64,000 nt of DNA from Algivirga pacifica (GTDB lineage Bacteria > Bacteroidota > Bacteroidia > Cytophagales > Flammeovirgaceae), in the NCBI RefSeq assembly GCF_039543525.1, contig NZ_BAABJX010000020.1:124001-188000 (forward strand). Reading direction: 5' to 3'. Below, piece by piece: positions 25,546 through 34,022 of the stretch; the stretch's first letter is position 1, and every line of letters begins with the position of its first letter. The position numbers and the translations under genes were made by a program. The notes under the pieces were generated by a model. It was not told the origin of the DNA, searched no databases, and worked only from the letters and a program-made list of their open reading frames with translations.

Positions 25546-26163
25546 ATGAGTACCCTAGTCAAACACGTAGAAGCAATTATTTTTTGTGCCCCTTCCTCTG
25601 TTACCGTTGAGGAGATTTTTAATGCCTTACAAGAGTCTCTGGGAGATATGGTCAATGTAGAAGAAATAAATAAAGCGATTGCTACATTGATACAAAAATA
25701 CAAAAAAGGAGGCTATGCCTTTGAGATCGTACAGTCTGCAGGGGGATACTCATTTATGACCAAGGAAGAGTGTAATGACAGTGTGGGCGCCTTTCTTAAG
25801 AACCGCTCCAATAAGAAATTATCCAAATCAGCTTTAGAAACCCTTTCCATTATTGCCTATAAGCAACCGATCAGCAAGACAGAGCTAGAACAAATCAGGG
25901 GTGTCGGTTGTGATTATGCCGTAAAGAAATTACTTGATAAGGATCTGGTAGAAATTAAAGGAAAATCTGAGGCTATTGGGCGTCCGCTTCTTTATGGTAC
26001 TTCTGAGAAATTTTTAGACTATTTCGGCATCAATAGTATCAAAGACCTTCCTTCTCCAAAAGAATTCAGGGAAGAAGACTTGAATGAGATTGGAGATGTT
26101 GCTACAGGAGAAATAGATATTAACAGCAAAAAAGAAGCACTTCCTTTAATGGAAGAGAAATAA
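25546..26163 (+). CDS. scpB: Segregation and condensation protein B
   Basis: This 205-residue ScpB binds the ScpA kleisin and the SMC ATPase in chromosome condensation. It has two winged-helix domains: residues 1-80 (LVKHVEAIIFCAPSSVTVEEIFNAL) and 85-165 (LSKSALETLSIIAYKQPISKTELEQIRGVGCDYAVKKLLDKDLVEIKGKSEAIGRPLLYGTSEKFLDYFGI), the second holding the family signature. The acidic carboxyl tail is variable. The stop is followed after 2 bp by a GTTGAG palindrome shared with the convergent OmpA gene. Confidence 0.95.
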   Translation: MSTLVKHVEAIIFCAPSSVTVEEIFNALQESLGDMVNVEEINKAIATLIQKYKKGGYAFEIVQSAGGYSFMTKEECNDSVGAFLKNRSNKKLSKSALETLSIIAYKQPISKTELEQIRGVGCDYAVKKLLDKDLVEIKGKSEAIGRPLLYGTSEKFLDYFGINSIKDLPSPKEFREEDLNEIGDVATGEIDINSKKEALPLMEEK

Positions 26164-26165
26164 TT

Positions 26166-26316
26166 GTTGAGGCGGCTTGCGCCGCTGGTTGAGTAGCGCT
26201 TTGCTCTGTTGAGCAGGGCGTCATACTGTTGAATAGAGCTTCATTCTACAAACTCAACTCACCGAAGGTGAACCTCAACAGCACGAAGTGCTACTCAACA
26301 GTGCGTAGCACGCTCA
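26166..26316. repeat. GTTGAG-cassette palindrome between convergent stops
   Basis: This fills the gap between scpB and the OmpA gene from stop to stop. Both arms consist of GTTGAG words separated by mini-hairpins (GCGGCTTGCGCCGC, CGTGCTACGCAC, AGCACTTCGTGCT, TTCACCTTCGGTGA). Unlike at 7151, the arms carry different cassettes at most positions, so the large stem is imperfect while each mini-hairpin is self-complementary. Confidence 0.88.
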
Positions 26317-26317
26317 A

Positions 26318-28366
26318 CTAAGGAGTGTCATTGCCTAATAATCTCACTTCCACTCTTCTGTTCTTTTGCTTATCCTGCTCACTTCTACCTGACGTTAGTG
26401 GACGCTGTCCTCCAAATGCCTTCACATCGATACGTTCCTCCTCTACTCCATTCTTTATCAAATAACGCTTGACCATTTCGACTCTTTTTCTGGACAGGTA
26501 TAAATTAGCCCTAGGGTTTCCTTCAGTATCCGTATGTCCTTCCAATAGTATTTTTATATTCTCATTCATAGATAACACCCCTATCAGGTTATGTAAATCT
26601 CTATAAGACGAAGGTAACAAAGTGGCTTTGGTACGCTCAAACAATACTGATTTTAGGTTAACCAACATACCTTCTTCTAAAGGCTGCAACAATACCTCTA
26701 GCGTATCTGTAGCCGCATCTTGCTCTGTCACTCGAAACATACGAGAAGTACCCCAATAGCCTTTTGCCTGCAATACTACCTCGTAGATTCCTTCGGCTAA
26801 ATGCAAAGTCATTGCAGCGCCTTCCAATACATTTATCAAGGTAGTATCTTGCTTTAGCTGCATCCTACTACTCAGTAGTTCTCCTGTGTACTGATCCTTC
26901 ACTAGGATGATTTTATCCATTTTGACCTTATACCACTGGCTTCCCAAAAGGCCTTCTCTATCGATTTGGAATAAATCAGCATGTTGATGATTCCCACTTT
27001 TATAAGACACAAAAAAGGCCTGTTTTCCTTCTTTGTCCATGGTATACCCAGACTCCCAATCTGCTGAATTAACTCTCGGCCCTAGGTTTACAGGAGAGGA
27101 CCAATGTTGCCAAGAGTCATCTAGTCTATAACTCATATATAAGTCTGCCAACCCAAATCCACTATACCCCATAGAAGCAAAGAAAAGAGAACGCCCATCA
27201 GCAGCAAGAAAAGGGGTTAGTTCTGTACTTGCTGAATTAATCTCAGCTCCTAGATTCATAGGAGTTGTCCAAGTATTGTTGTCTTGCCTGAAGCTCACAT
27301 ATAAATCCCTATCTCCATGGCTATCATTTGCCTCTATAGCCATCAGCATCACATTTCCATCAATACTCATAGAGTATTCGCTAAAGCTACTATGATTATG
27401 ATACCCATCTATCTTTAATGCTTCGGGATAACTCCATTTTCCTTCTAAAAAATGACTTATTGAGATCCCACTAGTCGCTTCTTGTCCCCTATGATATTGA
27501 TTCCCTAACAGTAACGTATTCCCTTCATTAGGAGCCGCACAAACATAATTGTGATTATAGTCGTTAAGAGGAGATCCCATATTAACAGGAGAAGACCACC
27601 AACCTGTCTCTTCCATCTTTCGAGAGACCCAAATATCATCATTGTGTGCTGTTCCAATATTTTCGGGATGATCTTTCCTTGTAAAGTACAAAGTGTTACC
27701 ATCAGGACTGACCACAGGAAAAACTTCATCATATGGCGTATTGATAGCAGCATCCATGTGGGTCACTTTATTGATTTTACGATCCTCGTCATAATCCAAA
27801 TGAATCAATGCTTCTATGGGTTCCACCATATCAGAGGTACCAATTGCATCAATATGATTCCAGCCCTTTACCGCCGAAGTGTTCATGATTACTTCAACTG
27901 CCACTACTTTATAAGGAGTCATCTCTTCCAAAATGACATTCAACATACGTCCTTTCTGGGCTACAGGATTTATTTTAAATATCTCATATACGGTATGCTT
28001 CTCTCCTTCTTCGTCATAAAGAACAATGCGTTGTATACTCCCTGGATTAAAACTCTCCGCTACGGCTACTTGTCGAATCGAACGAGCTTCTTCAAAGCCT
28101 ACCTTTATCCATTCTCCTTTAGGGTTATTCTGAGAAGCCGGAGACCAGGCACAATACGATGGACCAGCACAAGGCAGTACATTTGGAATACCCAAAGCCT
28201 GCACTCCCTTAGATTGCTTTGTTCGAAATGAAACTACTTGTTCCGATGAGATCCCTAAAAGGGCATCAGCCCATTTGATATTTGCCGGATATTGAGCAAC
28301 AATACTCCCTGCATGAAATAATATAATAAAGGATATAGTAAGTATCCGTAATAGTTGAAAGTACAT
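26318..28366 (-). CDS. OmpA-family protein with PD40 propeller repeats
   Basis: This 682-residue exported protein starts with a signal peptide (LLRILTISFIILFHAGSIVAQ). Domains in order: a discoidin-like module (about 35-190, with GEWIKVGFEEARSIRQVAVAE); WD40-like PD40 repeats (about 210-470, e.g. VFPVVSPDGNTLYFTRKDHP, GRSLFFASMGYSGFGLADLYMS); a small beta-sandwich (about 490-560); and an OmpA peptidoglycan-binding domain (570-680, ILLEGHTDTEGNPRANLYLSRKRVEMVKRYL). PD40 plus OmpA also occurs in the T9SS protein PorE, but the TPR start of PorE is absent here. It is probably a periplasmic, murein-linked envelope protein. Confidence 0.9.
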   Translation of the reverse strand: MYFQLLRILTISFIILFHAGSIVAQYPANIKWADALLGISSEQVVSFRTKQSKGVQALGIPNVLPCAGPSYCAWSPASQNNPKGEWIKVGFEEARSIRQVAVAESFNPGSIQRIVLYDEEGEKHTVYEIFKINPVAQKGRMLNVILEEMTPYKVVAVEVIMNTSAVKGWNHIDAIGTSDMVEPIEALIHLDYDEDRKINKVTHMDAAINTPYDEVFPVVSPDGNTLYFTRKDHPENIGTAHNDDIWVSRKMEETGWWSSPVNMGSPLNDYNHNYVCAAPNEGNTLLLGNQYHRGQEATSGISISHFLEGKWSYPEALKIDGYHNHSSFSEYSMSIDGNVMLMAIEANDSHGDRDLYVSFRQDNNTWTTPMNLGAEINSASTELTPFLAADGRSLFFASMGYSGFGLADLYMSYRLDDSWQHWSSPVNLGPRVNSADWESGYTMDKEGKQAFFVSYKSGNHQHADLFQIDREGLLGSQWYKVKMDKIILVKDQYTGELLSSRMQLKQDTTLINVLEGAAMTLHLAEGIYEVVLQAKGYWGTSRMFRVTEQDAATDTLEVLLQPLEEGMLVNLKSVLFERTKATLLPSSYRDLHNLIGVLSMNENIKILLEGHTDTEGNPRANLYLSRKRVEMVKRYLIKNGVEEERIDVKAFGGQRPLTSGRSEQDKQKNRRVEVRLLGNDTP

Positions 28367-28482
28367 AGGTTATTAAGAGTTAGTCGGTCAAGCAATAATG
28401 CCCCCCTTCTCTTATAGATATGGAAGGGGTAATACGCTTCAGAACAAAACAGATGTCAATGAATTTATAAAAAGTCCTTAAA

Positions 28483-28496
28483 TTAACGAGCGTTAA
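28483..28496. promoter_or_regulatory. Small inverted repeat upstream of pncB
   Basis: TTAACG-AG-CGTTAA lies 47 bp before the pncB ATG in the divergent gap with the OmpA gene. It is a candidate operator only. No matching second copy or known regulator box was recognised. Confidence 0.3.
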
Positions 28497-28542
28497 CTTA
28501 AATAGTCCAAGCTATTTCTTGATTCCATCACATTATAATTTT

Positions 28543-30015
28543 ATGAACCTACTCAACGAAATCTACCGTACCTCCCTGATACTTCTTACAGACCTCTATC
28601 AGCTCACCATGGCTTATAGTCTTTGGAAAAATAAAGCAACCCAAAAAGAGGCTGTATTTCATGCTTACTTCAGGAAAACGCCGTTCAATAGTGGCTATGC
28701 CATTAGTTGTGGACTTTCCACGATCATTGACTACCTGCAGAATTTCCGTTTTGAAGAATCCGATCTGGCATATCTTCAGGAACTAGAAGGAAATGATGGA
28801 AGCCCTCTATTTGAAAGCGGCTTTATTGACTACCTCCGCACGATGGAATTTGATTGTGATATAGACGCCATTCCTGAAGGTACTCCTGTATTCCCTAATC
28901 AACCTTTACTAAGGGTTAAAGGCCCCCTACTACAATGCATGATTCTGGAAACAGCTATTCTAAATATCATTAACTTCCAAACATTGATTGCAACCAAAGC
29001 GGCTCGTATCAAAGAAGCAGCCAAAGATGATCTAGTCCTGGAGTTTGGGCTACGACGAGCCCAAGGTATAGATGGAAGTATCAGTGCCAGTAAGGCAGCT
29101 TATATCGGAGGCTGTGATGCCACCTCCAATGTATTGGCTGGAAAACTCTTTGGCATTCCCGTAAAAGGAACTCATGCCCATAGCTGGGTGATGGCCCATG
29201 ACAATGAAACAGAAGCGTTTGAAGCCTACGCACAAGCCCAACCAAATAACTGTACACTCCTTGTAGATACCTATGATACCATTGAAGGAGTAAAGCATGC
29301 CATCAAGATTGGCTTAGACTTAAAACAAAAAGGGCATCGACTGGCGGGAATTCGACTGGACTCTGGTGACTTAGCTTTCTTAAGTATTGAGGCTCGTAAA
29401 TTATTGGATGAGGCCGGCCTTACGGACACTACGATTGTAGCCTCCAACGATCTGGACGAATACTTAATTTCCAGCTTAAAGAATGAACAGGATGCAGCAA
29501 TTACTGTATGGGGAGTAGGTACACGTTTAGCTACGGCCCATGATCAACCTGCCTTAGGAGGAGTATATAAACTAGGCTGTATTCGCAGTAGCCCTACACA
29601 GGAATGGTTGCCTAAAATTAAACTTTCCGAACAGATGATTAAGGTATCCATTCCGGGCATGCAACAAGTCAGAAGGTATACGTATGATGACGGGCAATAC
29701 ATGGCAGACATGATCTACAATGAGCTACAGCCCCTTTCAAAGAGTAGCTGTATTATTGACCCAAATAACGCTTTCCGTAATAAAAAGATCTCAGAGGAAA
29801 CACCATATGAAGATCTCTTACACCCTATTTTCAGAAATGGGAAACTCGTTTATCAATCTCCTAGTATTCAAGAAAGTAGGGAGCGGACCAAGCAAGAGTT
29901 ACAAAAGCTACACAAAGGGATTAAACGATTAAGTAACCCCCATAGCTATCCCGTAGGACTAGAAGAAAACTTGCATCATTTAAGAGTAGAACTTATAAAG
30001 GTAGAAGGAATTTAG
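28543..30015 (+). CDS. pncB: Nicotinate phosphoribosyltransferase
   Basis: This 490-residue enzyme joins nicotinate and PRPP in NAD salvage. The family start is LILLTDLYQLTMAYSLWKN; further signatures are FRKTPFNSGYAISCGLSTII, LEFGLRRAQGIDGSISASKAAYIGGCDATSNV, VKGTHAHSWVMA with the catalytic His, and GIRLDSGDLAFLS in the phosphate-binding part. The ATG at 28543 is preferred to an in-frame TTG 24 bp upstream. The PLP enzyme and PBP4 genes follow on the same strand. Confidence 0.96.
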   Translation: MNLLNEIYRTSLILLTDLYQLTMAYSLWKNKATQKEAVFHAYFRKTPFNSGYAISCGLSTIIDYLQNFRFEESDLAYLQELEGNDGSPLFESGFIDYLRTMEFDCDIDAIPEGTPVFPNQPLLRVKGPLLQCMILETAILNIINFQTLIATKAARIKEAAKDDLVLEFGLRRAQGIDGSISASKAAYIGGCDATSNVLAGKLFGIPVKGTHAHSWVMAHDNETEAFEAYAQAQPNNCTLLVDTYDTIEGVKHAIKIGLDLKQKGHRLAGIRLDSGDLAFLSIEARKLLDEAGLTDTTIVASNDLDEYLISSLKNEQDAAITVWGVGTRLATAHDQPALGGVYKLGCIRSSPTQEWLPKIKLSEQMIKVSIPGMQQVRRYTYDDGQYMADMIYNELQPLSKSSCIIDPNNAFRNKKISEETPYEDLLHPIFRNGKLVYQSPSIQESRERTKQELQKLHKGIKRLSNPHSYPVGLEENLHHLRVELIKVEGI

Positions 30016-30076
30016 TCCCCTTATGGTTAACAAGCTCTTAGGAAAACATTGTAAATAGGATGCACTGCATAAGACC

Positions 30077-30120
30077 GCTACGGGTCGTAGCATTATACGT
30101 ATAACGTTACGATCCGTAAC
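30077..30120. repeat. Imperfect inverted repeat after pncB
   Basis: GCTACGGGTCGTAGC (30077-30091) and GTTACGATCCGTAAC (30106-30120) pair with a few G-T wobbles across a short loop. It may be the pncB terminator stem. A related word (GGTCGTAGGG) is used at 45748. Confidence 0.55.
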
Positions 30121-30238
30121 TACTCCAATTACAAACTTATCATTTAGTCTAGTAGTTACATCCTCCTACTTTTTTCCTCTTCAAGAATATAGTAGCTTCT
30201 ACAATGGACCCTTCAAGGTCTTTTTAATCCTAAGACTT

Positions 30239-31288
30239 ATGCATTTTGACACCAATAAAATATCGGGGAGAAGTATTCTTCAGCAAGGACAAGAAAACTT
30301 GTACTTTGGAGGAACGGCCTATCTGGGACTAGATGTACACACTGGCTTCAGGGGAATTCTTATGGAAGGATTCTCTCGCTACGGACACTATTTTGGTGCT
30401 TCCAGGCTTGGTAACCTACGATTGGACATTTATGATCAATTCGAACGTTTCTTTGCTGAACTGATGTACTCCGAAGACAGTCTTGTGGTTTCCTCTGGAA
30501 CGCTGGCAGCACAGTTGTTTGTACAAGCTTACTCTAAAGATATGCCCAGGTTCTATGTTAAAGGGACACATCCTTGTCTCTACCAGCCTGAGGGAAATAT
30601 ATTTCTGGAGGCCGATCAACATGGTGCAGCAGTTATTAATGCTCACGAAGGTCCTGTGACTATTTTCTGTAATGCTGTTGACCCTCTATTCTGTCAACCT
30701 ATTGATTTTGAATGGCTACACGATACAGACCCTACAAAGGAGATAACCTTAGTAGTAGATGCTTCCCATGCTTTTGGTGTTGCTGATCAACTCCTATACG
30801 AATTAAAAACTAAGATTGCTCAACTATATCATATCAAGTTGGTATTGCTTGGTTCTTTAGGGAAAGCCTATAGTCTCCCAGCAGGCATTATTCTAGCAGA
30901 CCGCAATATCATTGATACCCTTAAAGGTAATCCGCTATTTGGAGGCAGTTCTCCTGCTGCTCCAGGGTTTTTACATGCTTTTATACATGCCATGGATATT
31001 ATCAGGCAACAACAAAGCCTTTTAAGTACTAACCTGAAACAGATAACAAAGGAAAGCATCATTCAAAATCACTTCCAAACCCTTAAAGACTACCCTGTCT
31101 TTGCAGGAAAGAAAGAAGCGATGGCTGCCTACCTTCAGCAAAACAATATTGTCATATCAAGCTTCCATTATCCTACTGCAACCTCCCCTTTACTCAATCG
31201 AATTGTGATTAATGCCACGCATACAGCTTCGGACCTTGATTATTTGATGGAGAAACTGGAAGAGATGGAAAAAGTGAAAAGTGATTGA
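30239..31288 (+). CDS. Aminotransferase class I/II (BioF/KBL-like alpha-oxoamine synthase fold)
   Basis: This 349-residue PLP enzyme is shorter than usual members (about 380-400). The motifs are YFGGTAYLGLDVH, HYFGASRLGNLRLDIYDQFERFFAELMYSEDSLVVSSGTLA, the aspartate pair region TLVVDASHAFGV and the PLP-binding lysine in LVLLGSLGKAYSLPAG. The pattern follows alpha-oxoamine synthases (BioF, KBL, SPT), but the usual acyl-CoA-binding details cannot be confirmed. The substrate is unknown. The next gene starts 17 bp later, so the two may be co-transcribed. Confidence 0.85.
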   Translation: MHFDTNKISGRSILQQGQENLYFGGTAYLGLDVHTGFRGILMEGFSRYGHYFGASRLGNLRLDIYDQFERFFAELMYSEDSLVVSSGTLAAQLFVQAYSKDMPRFYVKGTHPCLYQPEGNIFLEADQHGAAVINAHEGPVTIFCNAVDPLFCQPIDFEWLHDTDPTKEITLVVDASHAFGVADQLLYELKTKIAQLYHIKLVLLGSLGKAYSLPAGIILADRNIIDTLKGNPLFGGSSPAAPGFLHAFIHAMDIIRQQQSLLSTNLKQITKESIIQNHFQTLKDYPVFAGKKEAMAAYLQQNNIVISSFHYPTATSPLLNRIVINATHTASDLDYLMEKLEEMEKVKSD

Positions 31289-31305
31289 TTATTAAAAACG
31301 TGATT

Positions 31306-32625
31306 ATGAAAAAGAACTACTTAGCATTTTTTACCTTATTAGCCTTCTTACTACTAGCTGGTTGTAAGCAACAACAGTTAGTAAAACAGATACACCGTAC
31401 TGTAACTGACAGTGAGAAAGAATTACAATACCTGGCTGGCTTGGCTGTGTACGACCCTGCAAAGGGAGAAATGATCTATGACTATCATGCCGACCGTTAC
31501 TTTACTCCTGCTTCCAATACCAAGATCTATACCTTCTATACTTCCTTAAGGATATTGGGAGACTCGATCAAAGGCTTAGAATATACGGTACGCAATGATT
31601 CTCTTTTTTTCTGGGGCACAGCAGATCCCTCTCTCCTTAACCCTAATATGGAGCAAGAGCAAGATCGTGTTTTGGAGTTCTTAAAAAACAGAACGGAGAC
31701 ATTGGTTTTTCTGGACAAGCCTTATTATGAGGGTGCTTTTGGACCAGGATGGGCCTGGGATGATTACAATGATTATTACTCAGCAGAACGAAGTGCTTTC
31801 CCGATCTATGGCAACGTCATTACAGTTAGCAAACAACCCGAAGAAGAGCTCTTCAACCTATCCCCTATGGCCTTTGTGGACTCCTTACTCGTCATTCCGG
31901 ATAGCAGCTATACCTCTGTACGTAGAGACCTTAAGTCCAATATTTTCACCCTGAGGTATGGACAAAATGCTGACATGAATGAGCAAATCCCATTTATTCA
32001 CTCCTCTGAACTAAATATTCAATTATTAGAAGATACTCTAAACCGTGAGATACCAATACAGCCCTATGACCCTGTATTTGTAAACGAGCAAGAACGTTAT
32101 TTTGTGAATAGCGTTTCCACTGACTCCCTTCTAAAAGTAATGATGCAAACCAGTGATAATTTCATGGCGGAGCAATTACTATTAATGTGTCATAATGAAT
32201 TGACTGATGAATTTTCTTCCCGAAAGATGATTCGTCATGCGCTGGATTCCCTACTCCCTGAGTTGCCTGATACTCCAAGATGGGTAGACGGTTCTGGACT
32301 ATCACGCTACAACCTATTTACTCCTAGAAATACCGTACACGTATTCAACAGGCTTTATCATAGTATCCCTCAGGATCGCTTGTTCAATATGCTGGCTGCA
32401 AGTGGTGAGAGTGGTACATTGAGTCGATTTTACAAAGCGGAAAGTCCATATATCTATGGAAAAACTGGTACACTTTCCAATAACCATTCCCTTAGTGGCT
32501 ATCTGATTACGAAATCAGGAAAGATTTTAATCTTCAGCTATATGCATAACCATTATATGAGCAGTAGTTCACGTATTAAGGAGAAAATGGAGGCGGTATT
32601 GAAAGAATTGAGAGACTTATATTAA
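31306..32625 (+). CDS. dacB: D-alanyl-D-alanine carboxypeptidase / PBP4-type (S13) lipoprotein
   Basis: This 439-residue peptidase acts on peptidoglycan stem peptides. A lipoprotein signal is visible (FFTLLAFLLLAGCKQQ, lipid-modified Cys). Active-site motifs are SxxK in FTPASNTKIYTFY, SxN in MMQTSDNFMAEQLL and KTG in IYGKTGTLSNN. The start ATG 31306 yields the signal directly; an upstream TTG at 31285 would add seven residues. The stop codon is part of an AT-rich palindrome. Confidence 0.94.
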   Translation: MKKNYLAFFTLLAFLLLAGCKQQQLVKQIHRTVTDSEKELQYLAGLAVYDPAKGEMIYDYHADRYFTPASNTKIYTFYTSLRILGDSIKGLEYTVRNDSLFFWGTADPSLLNPNMEQEQDRVLEFLKNRTETLVFLDKPYYEGAFGPGWAWDDYNDYYSAERSAFPIYGNVITVSKQPEEELFNLSPMAFVDSLLVIPDSSYTSVRRDLKSNIFTLRYGQNADMNEQIPFIHSSELNIQLLEDTLNREIPIQPYDPVFVNEQERYFVNSVSTDSLLKVMMQTSDNFMAEQLLLMCHNELTDEFSSRKMIRHALDSLLPELPDTPRWVDGSGLSRYNLFTPRNTVHVFNRLYHSIPQDRLFNMLAASGESGTLSRFYKAESPYIYGKTGTLSNNHSLSGYLITKSGKILIFSYMHNHYMSSSSRIKEKMEAVLKELRDLY

Positions 32626-32698
32626 TTTTTAATGATTAATTTTCAATTTTCAACGATTTGCTATTCATTAATTAATCATTGAAAATTGAAAATTAATC
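32622..32698. repeat. AATTTTC-heptamer palindrome after dacB
   Basis: The left arm TTAATTTTTAATGATTAATT and the right arm ending AATTGAAAATTAAT are reverse complements of 7-bp words. The dacB stop codon TAA is its first unit. The region 32699-33035 up to the superoxide dismutase start has low complexity, and no further feature was recognised there. Confidence 0.88.
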
Positions 32699-33035
32699 AC
32701 TATTCACTGTAGGTAGTTAATCTGACACTAGAAATATATTGAGAGACTTATGGTCTCATTTGCAAAGTCGTTAGTTTCTTAATTTGACACTTGTTCATTA
32801 CGTCACCATGAACGTACCAAAACTCACAAAACAGTGAAAAACAATCAATTAAATACCAACCACCTAATATCCCATCTAATCAAATGTGTTCATATTCGTG
32901 CACTTTTTACTAAAACCGATCAATTTACAGCCTACTTATTGTATCTATAAACCTCCACTACATTACACCTTCGTTTCTTCTCTCAACCATTCTCTTCACT
33001 CCTTTGTTAAGGAAACAAAACCCAAACACTATACT

Positions 33036-33734
33036 ATGGAAAGAAGAGATTTTATGCAGAAAGCTGGATGGACAGGCTTAGCACTTAGTCTAGCTCCTAC
33101 AATATTACTTGCAAGAAACAAACCCTTTGAACTCCCCCAACTTGGATATACCTATGATGCTATCGAACCATTTATTGATAAGCAAACCATGTATATACAT
33201 CACCAAAAACATCACGCAGGATACGTCCGAAAACTAAATAATGCATTGAAAGGAAGTGCTTTAGAAGGAAAGCTTCTAGTAGATATTCTAGGGCAAGTAA
33301 CTACTGTAGAAGAAAATATCCTTCAAAATGCTGGAGGACACTACAATCATTCCCTCTTATGGGAAACACTCACACCAAGAGGAAAAGAGCTTCCTGGAAA
33401 AACCCTGAAAGAGGCTATCGAACAATCCTTTGTTTCTTACGAGGATTTTCTCGTCACCTTCCGGTCTGCAGCTTTAGGTGTCTTTGGATCTGGATGGGCT
33501 TGGGTCTGTTTGGGAGACGATAAAAAGTTATTCATTTGTCATACCCCTAACCAAAACAATCCCTTAATGCGTCAAGTCGAAAATACTTACGGTACCCCTA
33601 TTTTAGGTATTGATGTTTGGGAGCATGCTTATTACCTCAAATATCAGAATGATCGCGCTACGTATGTCGATAATTTCTTAAAAGCCATTAACTGGGAAGT
33701 GGTAGAGCAAAAGTATATGGAAGCGTCAAAGTAA
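33036..33734 (+). CDS. Fe/Mn superoxide dismutase with Tat export signal
   Basis: This 232-residue superoxide dismutase starts at ATG 33036. MERRDFMQKAGWTGLALSLAPTILLA is a twin-arginine signal, predicting folded export to the periplasm. The enzyme domain follows the classic plan: LPQLGYTYDAIEPFIDKQTMYIHHQKHHAGYVRKLN with the first metal His, GGHYNHSLLWETLTP with the second, FGSGWAWVCL, and GIDVWEHAYYLKYQNDRATYV with the Asp and last His ligands. Fe versus Mn cannot be told. The long upstream extension of the frame to 32886 lacks signal or domain character and was rejected. Confidence 0.93.
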   Translation: MERRDFMQKAGWTGLALSLAPTILLARNKPFELPQLGYTYDAIEPFIDKQTMYIHHQKHHAGYVRKLNNALKGSALEGKLLVDILGQVTTVEENILQNAGGHYNHSLLWETLTPRGKELPGKTLKEAIEQSFVSYEDFLVTFRSAALGVFGSGWAWVCLGDDKKLFICHTPNQNNPLMRQVENTYGTPILGIDVWEHAYYLKYQNDRATYVDNFLKAINWEVVEQKYMEASK

Positions 33735-33743
33735 TGTTAAGTG

Positions 33744-33991
33744 GTTTATCGGTTATCTTTTTGTTTATTGCTTGTCGATTATCATTGAAACAAAGTAGAT
33801 AACAGAACTTTAGAGCTTGTTTGGAATACTGATTTAGATAGAGAAAATTTCTATAACCTGTTCAAATTGATTCAAATTTGAGAATAATAGTGGTTCTATT
33901 TGTCAAAAATTTGAGTTGATTTGAACAGTGATTAGAGGAATTTTCTATCTGAAGACGTATTCCAAACAAGCTCTAATGATAGCCGATAAAC
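33744..33991. repeat. TTATCGG palindrome interrupted by a MITE
   Basis: The arms GTTTATCGGTTATC (33744-33757) and GATAGCCGATAAAC (33978-33991) differ at one position. The MITE copy at 33813-33973 lies between them, so a mobile element has inserted into the loop of an older TTATCG-type palindrome after the superoxide dismutase gene. Confidence 0.75.
33813..33973. mobile_element. MITE-like palindromic element, copy 1 (161 bp)
   Basis: Terminal inverted repeats GAGCTTGTTTGGAATAC / GTATTCCAAACAAGCTC. The subterminal ATTAGAGGAATTTT and the central TAATAGTGGTTCTATTTG are shared with copy 2 at 37808-37979. The inner stems around GTTCAAATTGATTCAAATTT pair with each other but differ from copy 2. No coding capacity. 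The flanks TTA and TAA do not form a perfect duplication. Confidence 0.85.
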
Positions 33992-34022
33992 TAAATCGAC
34001 ATCTTGAACGATTCAATTGACA

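Noticed and set aside
32886..33035. Amino-terminal extension of the superoxide dismutase to 32886
   Set aside because: It would hide the twin-arginine signal behind 50 residues without family resemblance.
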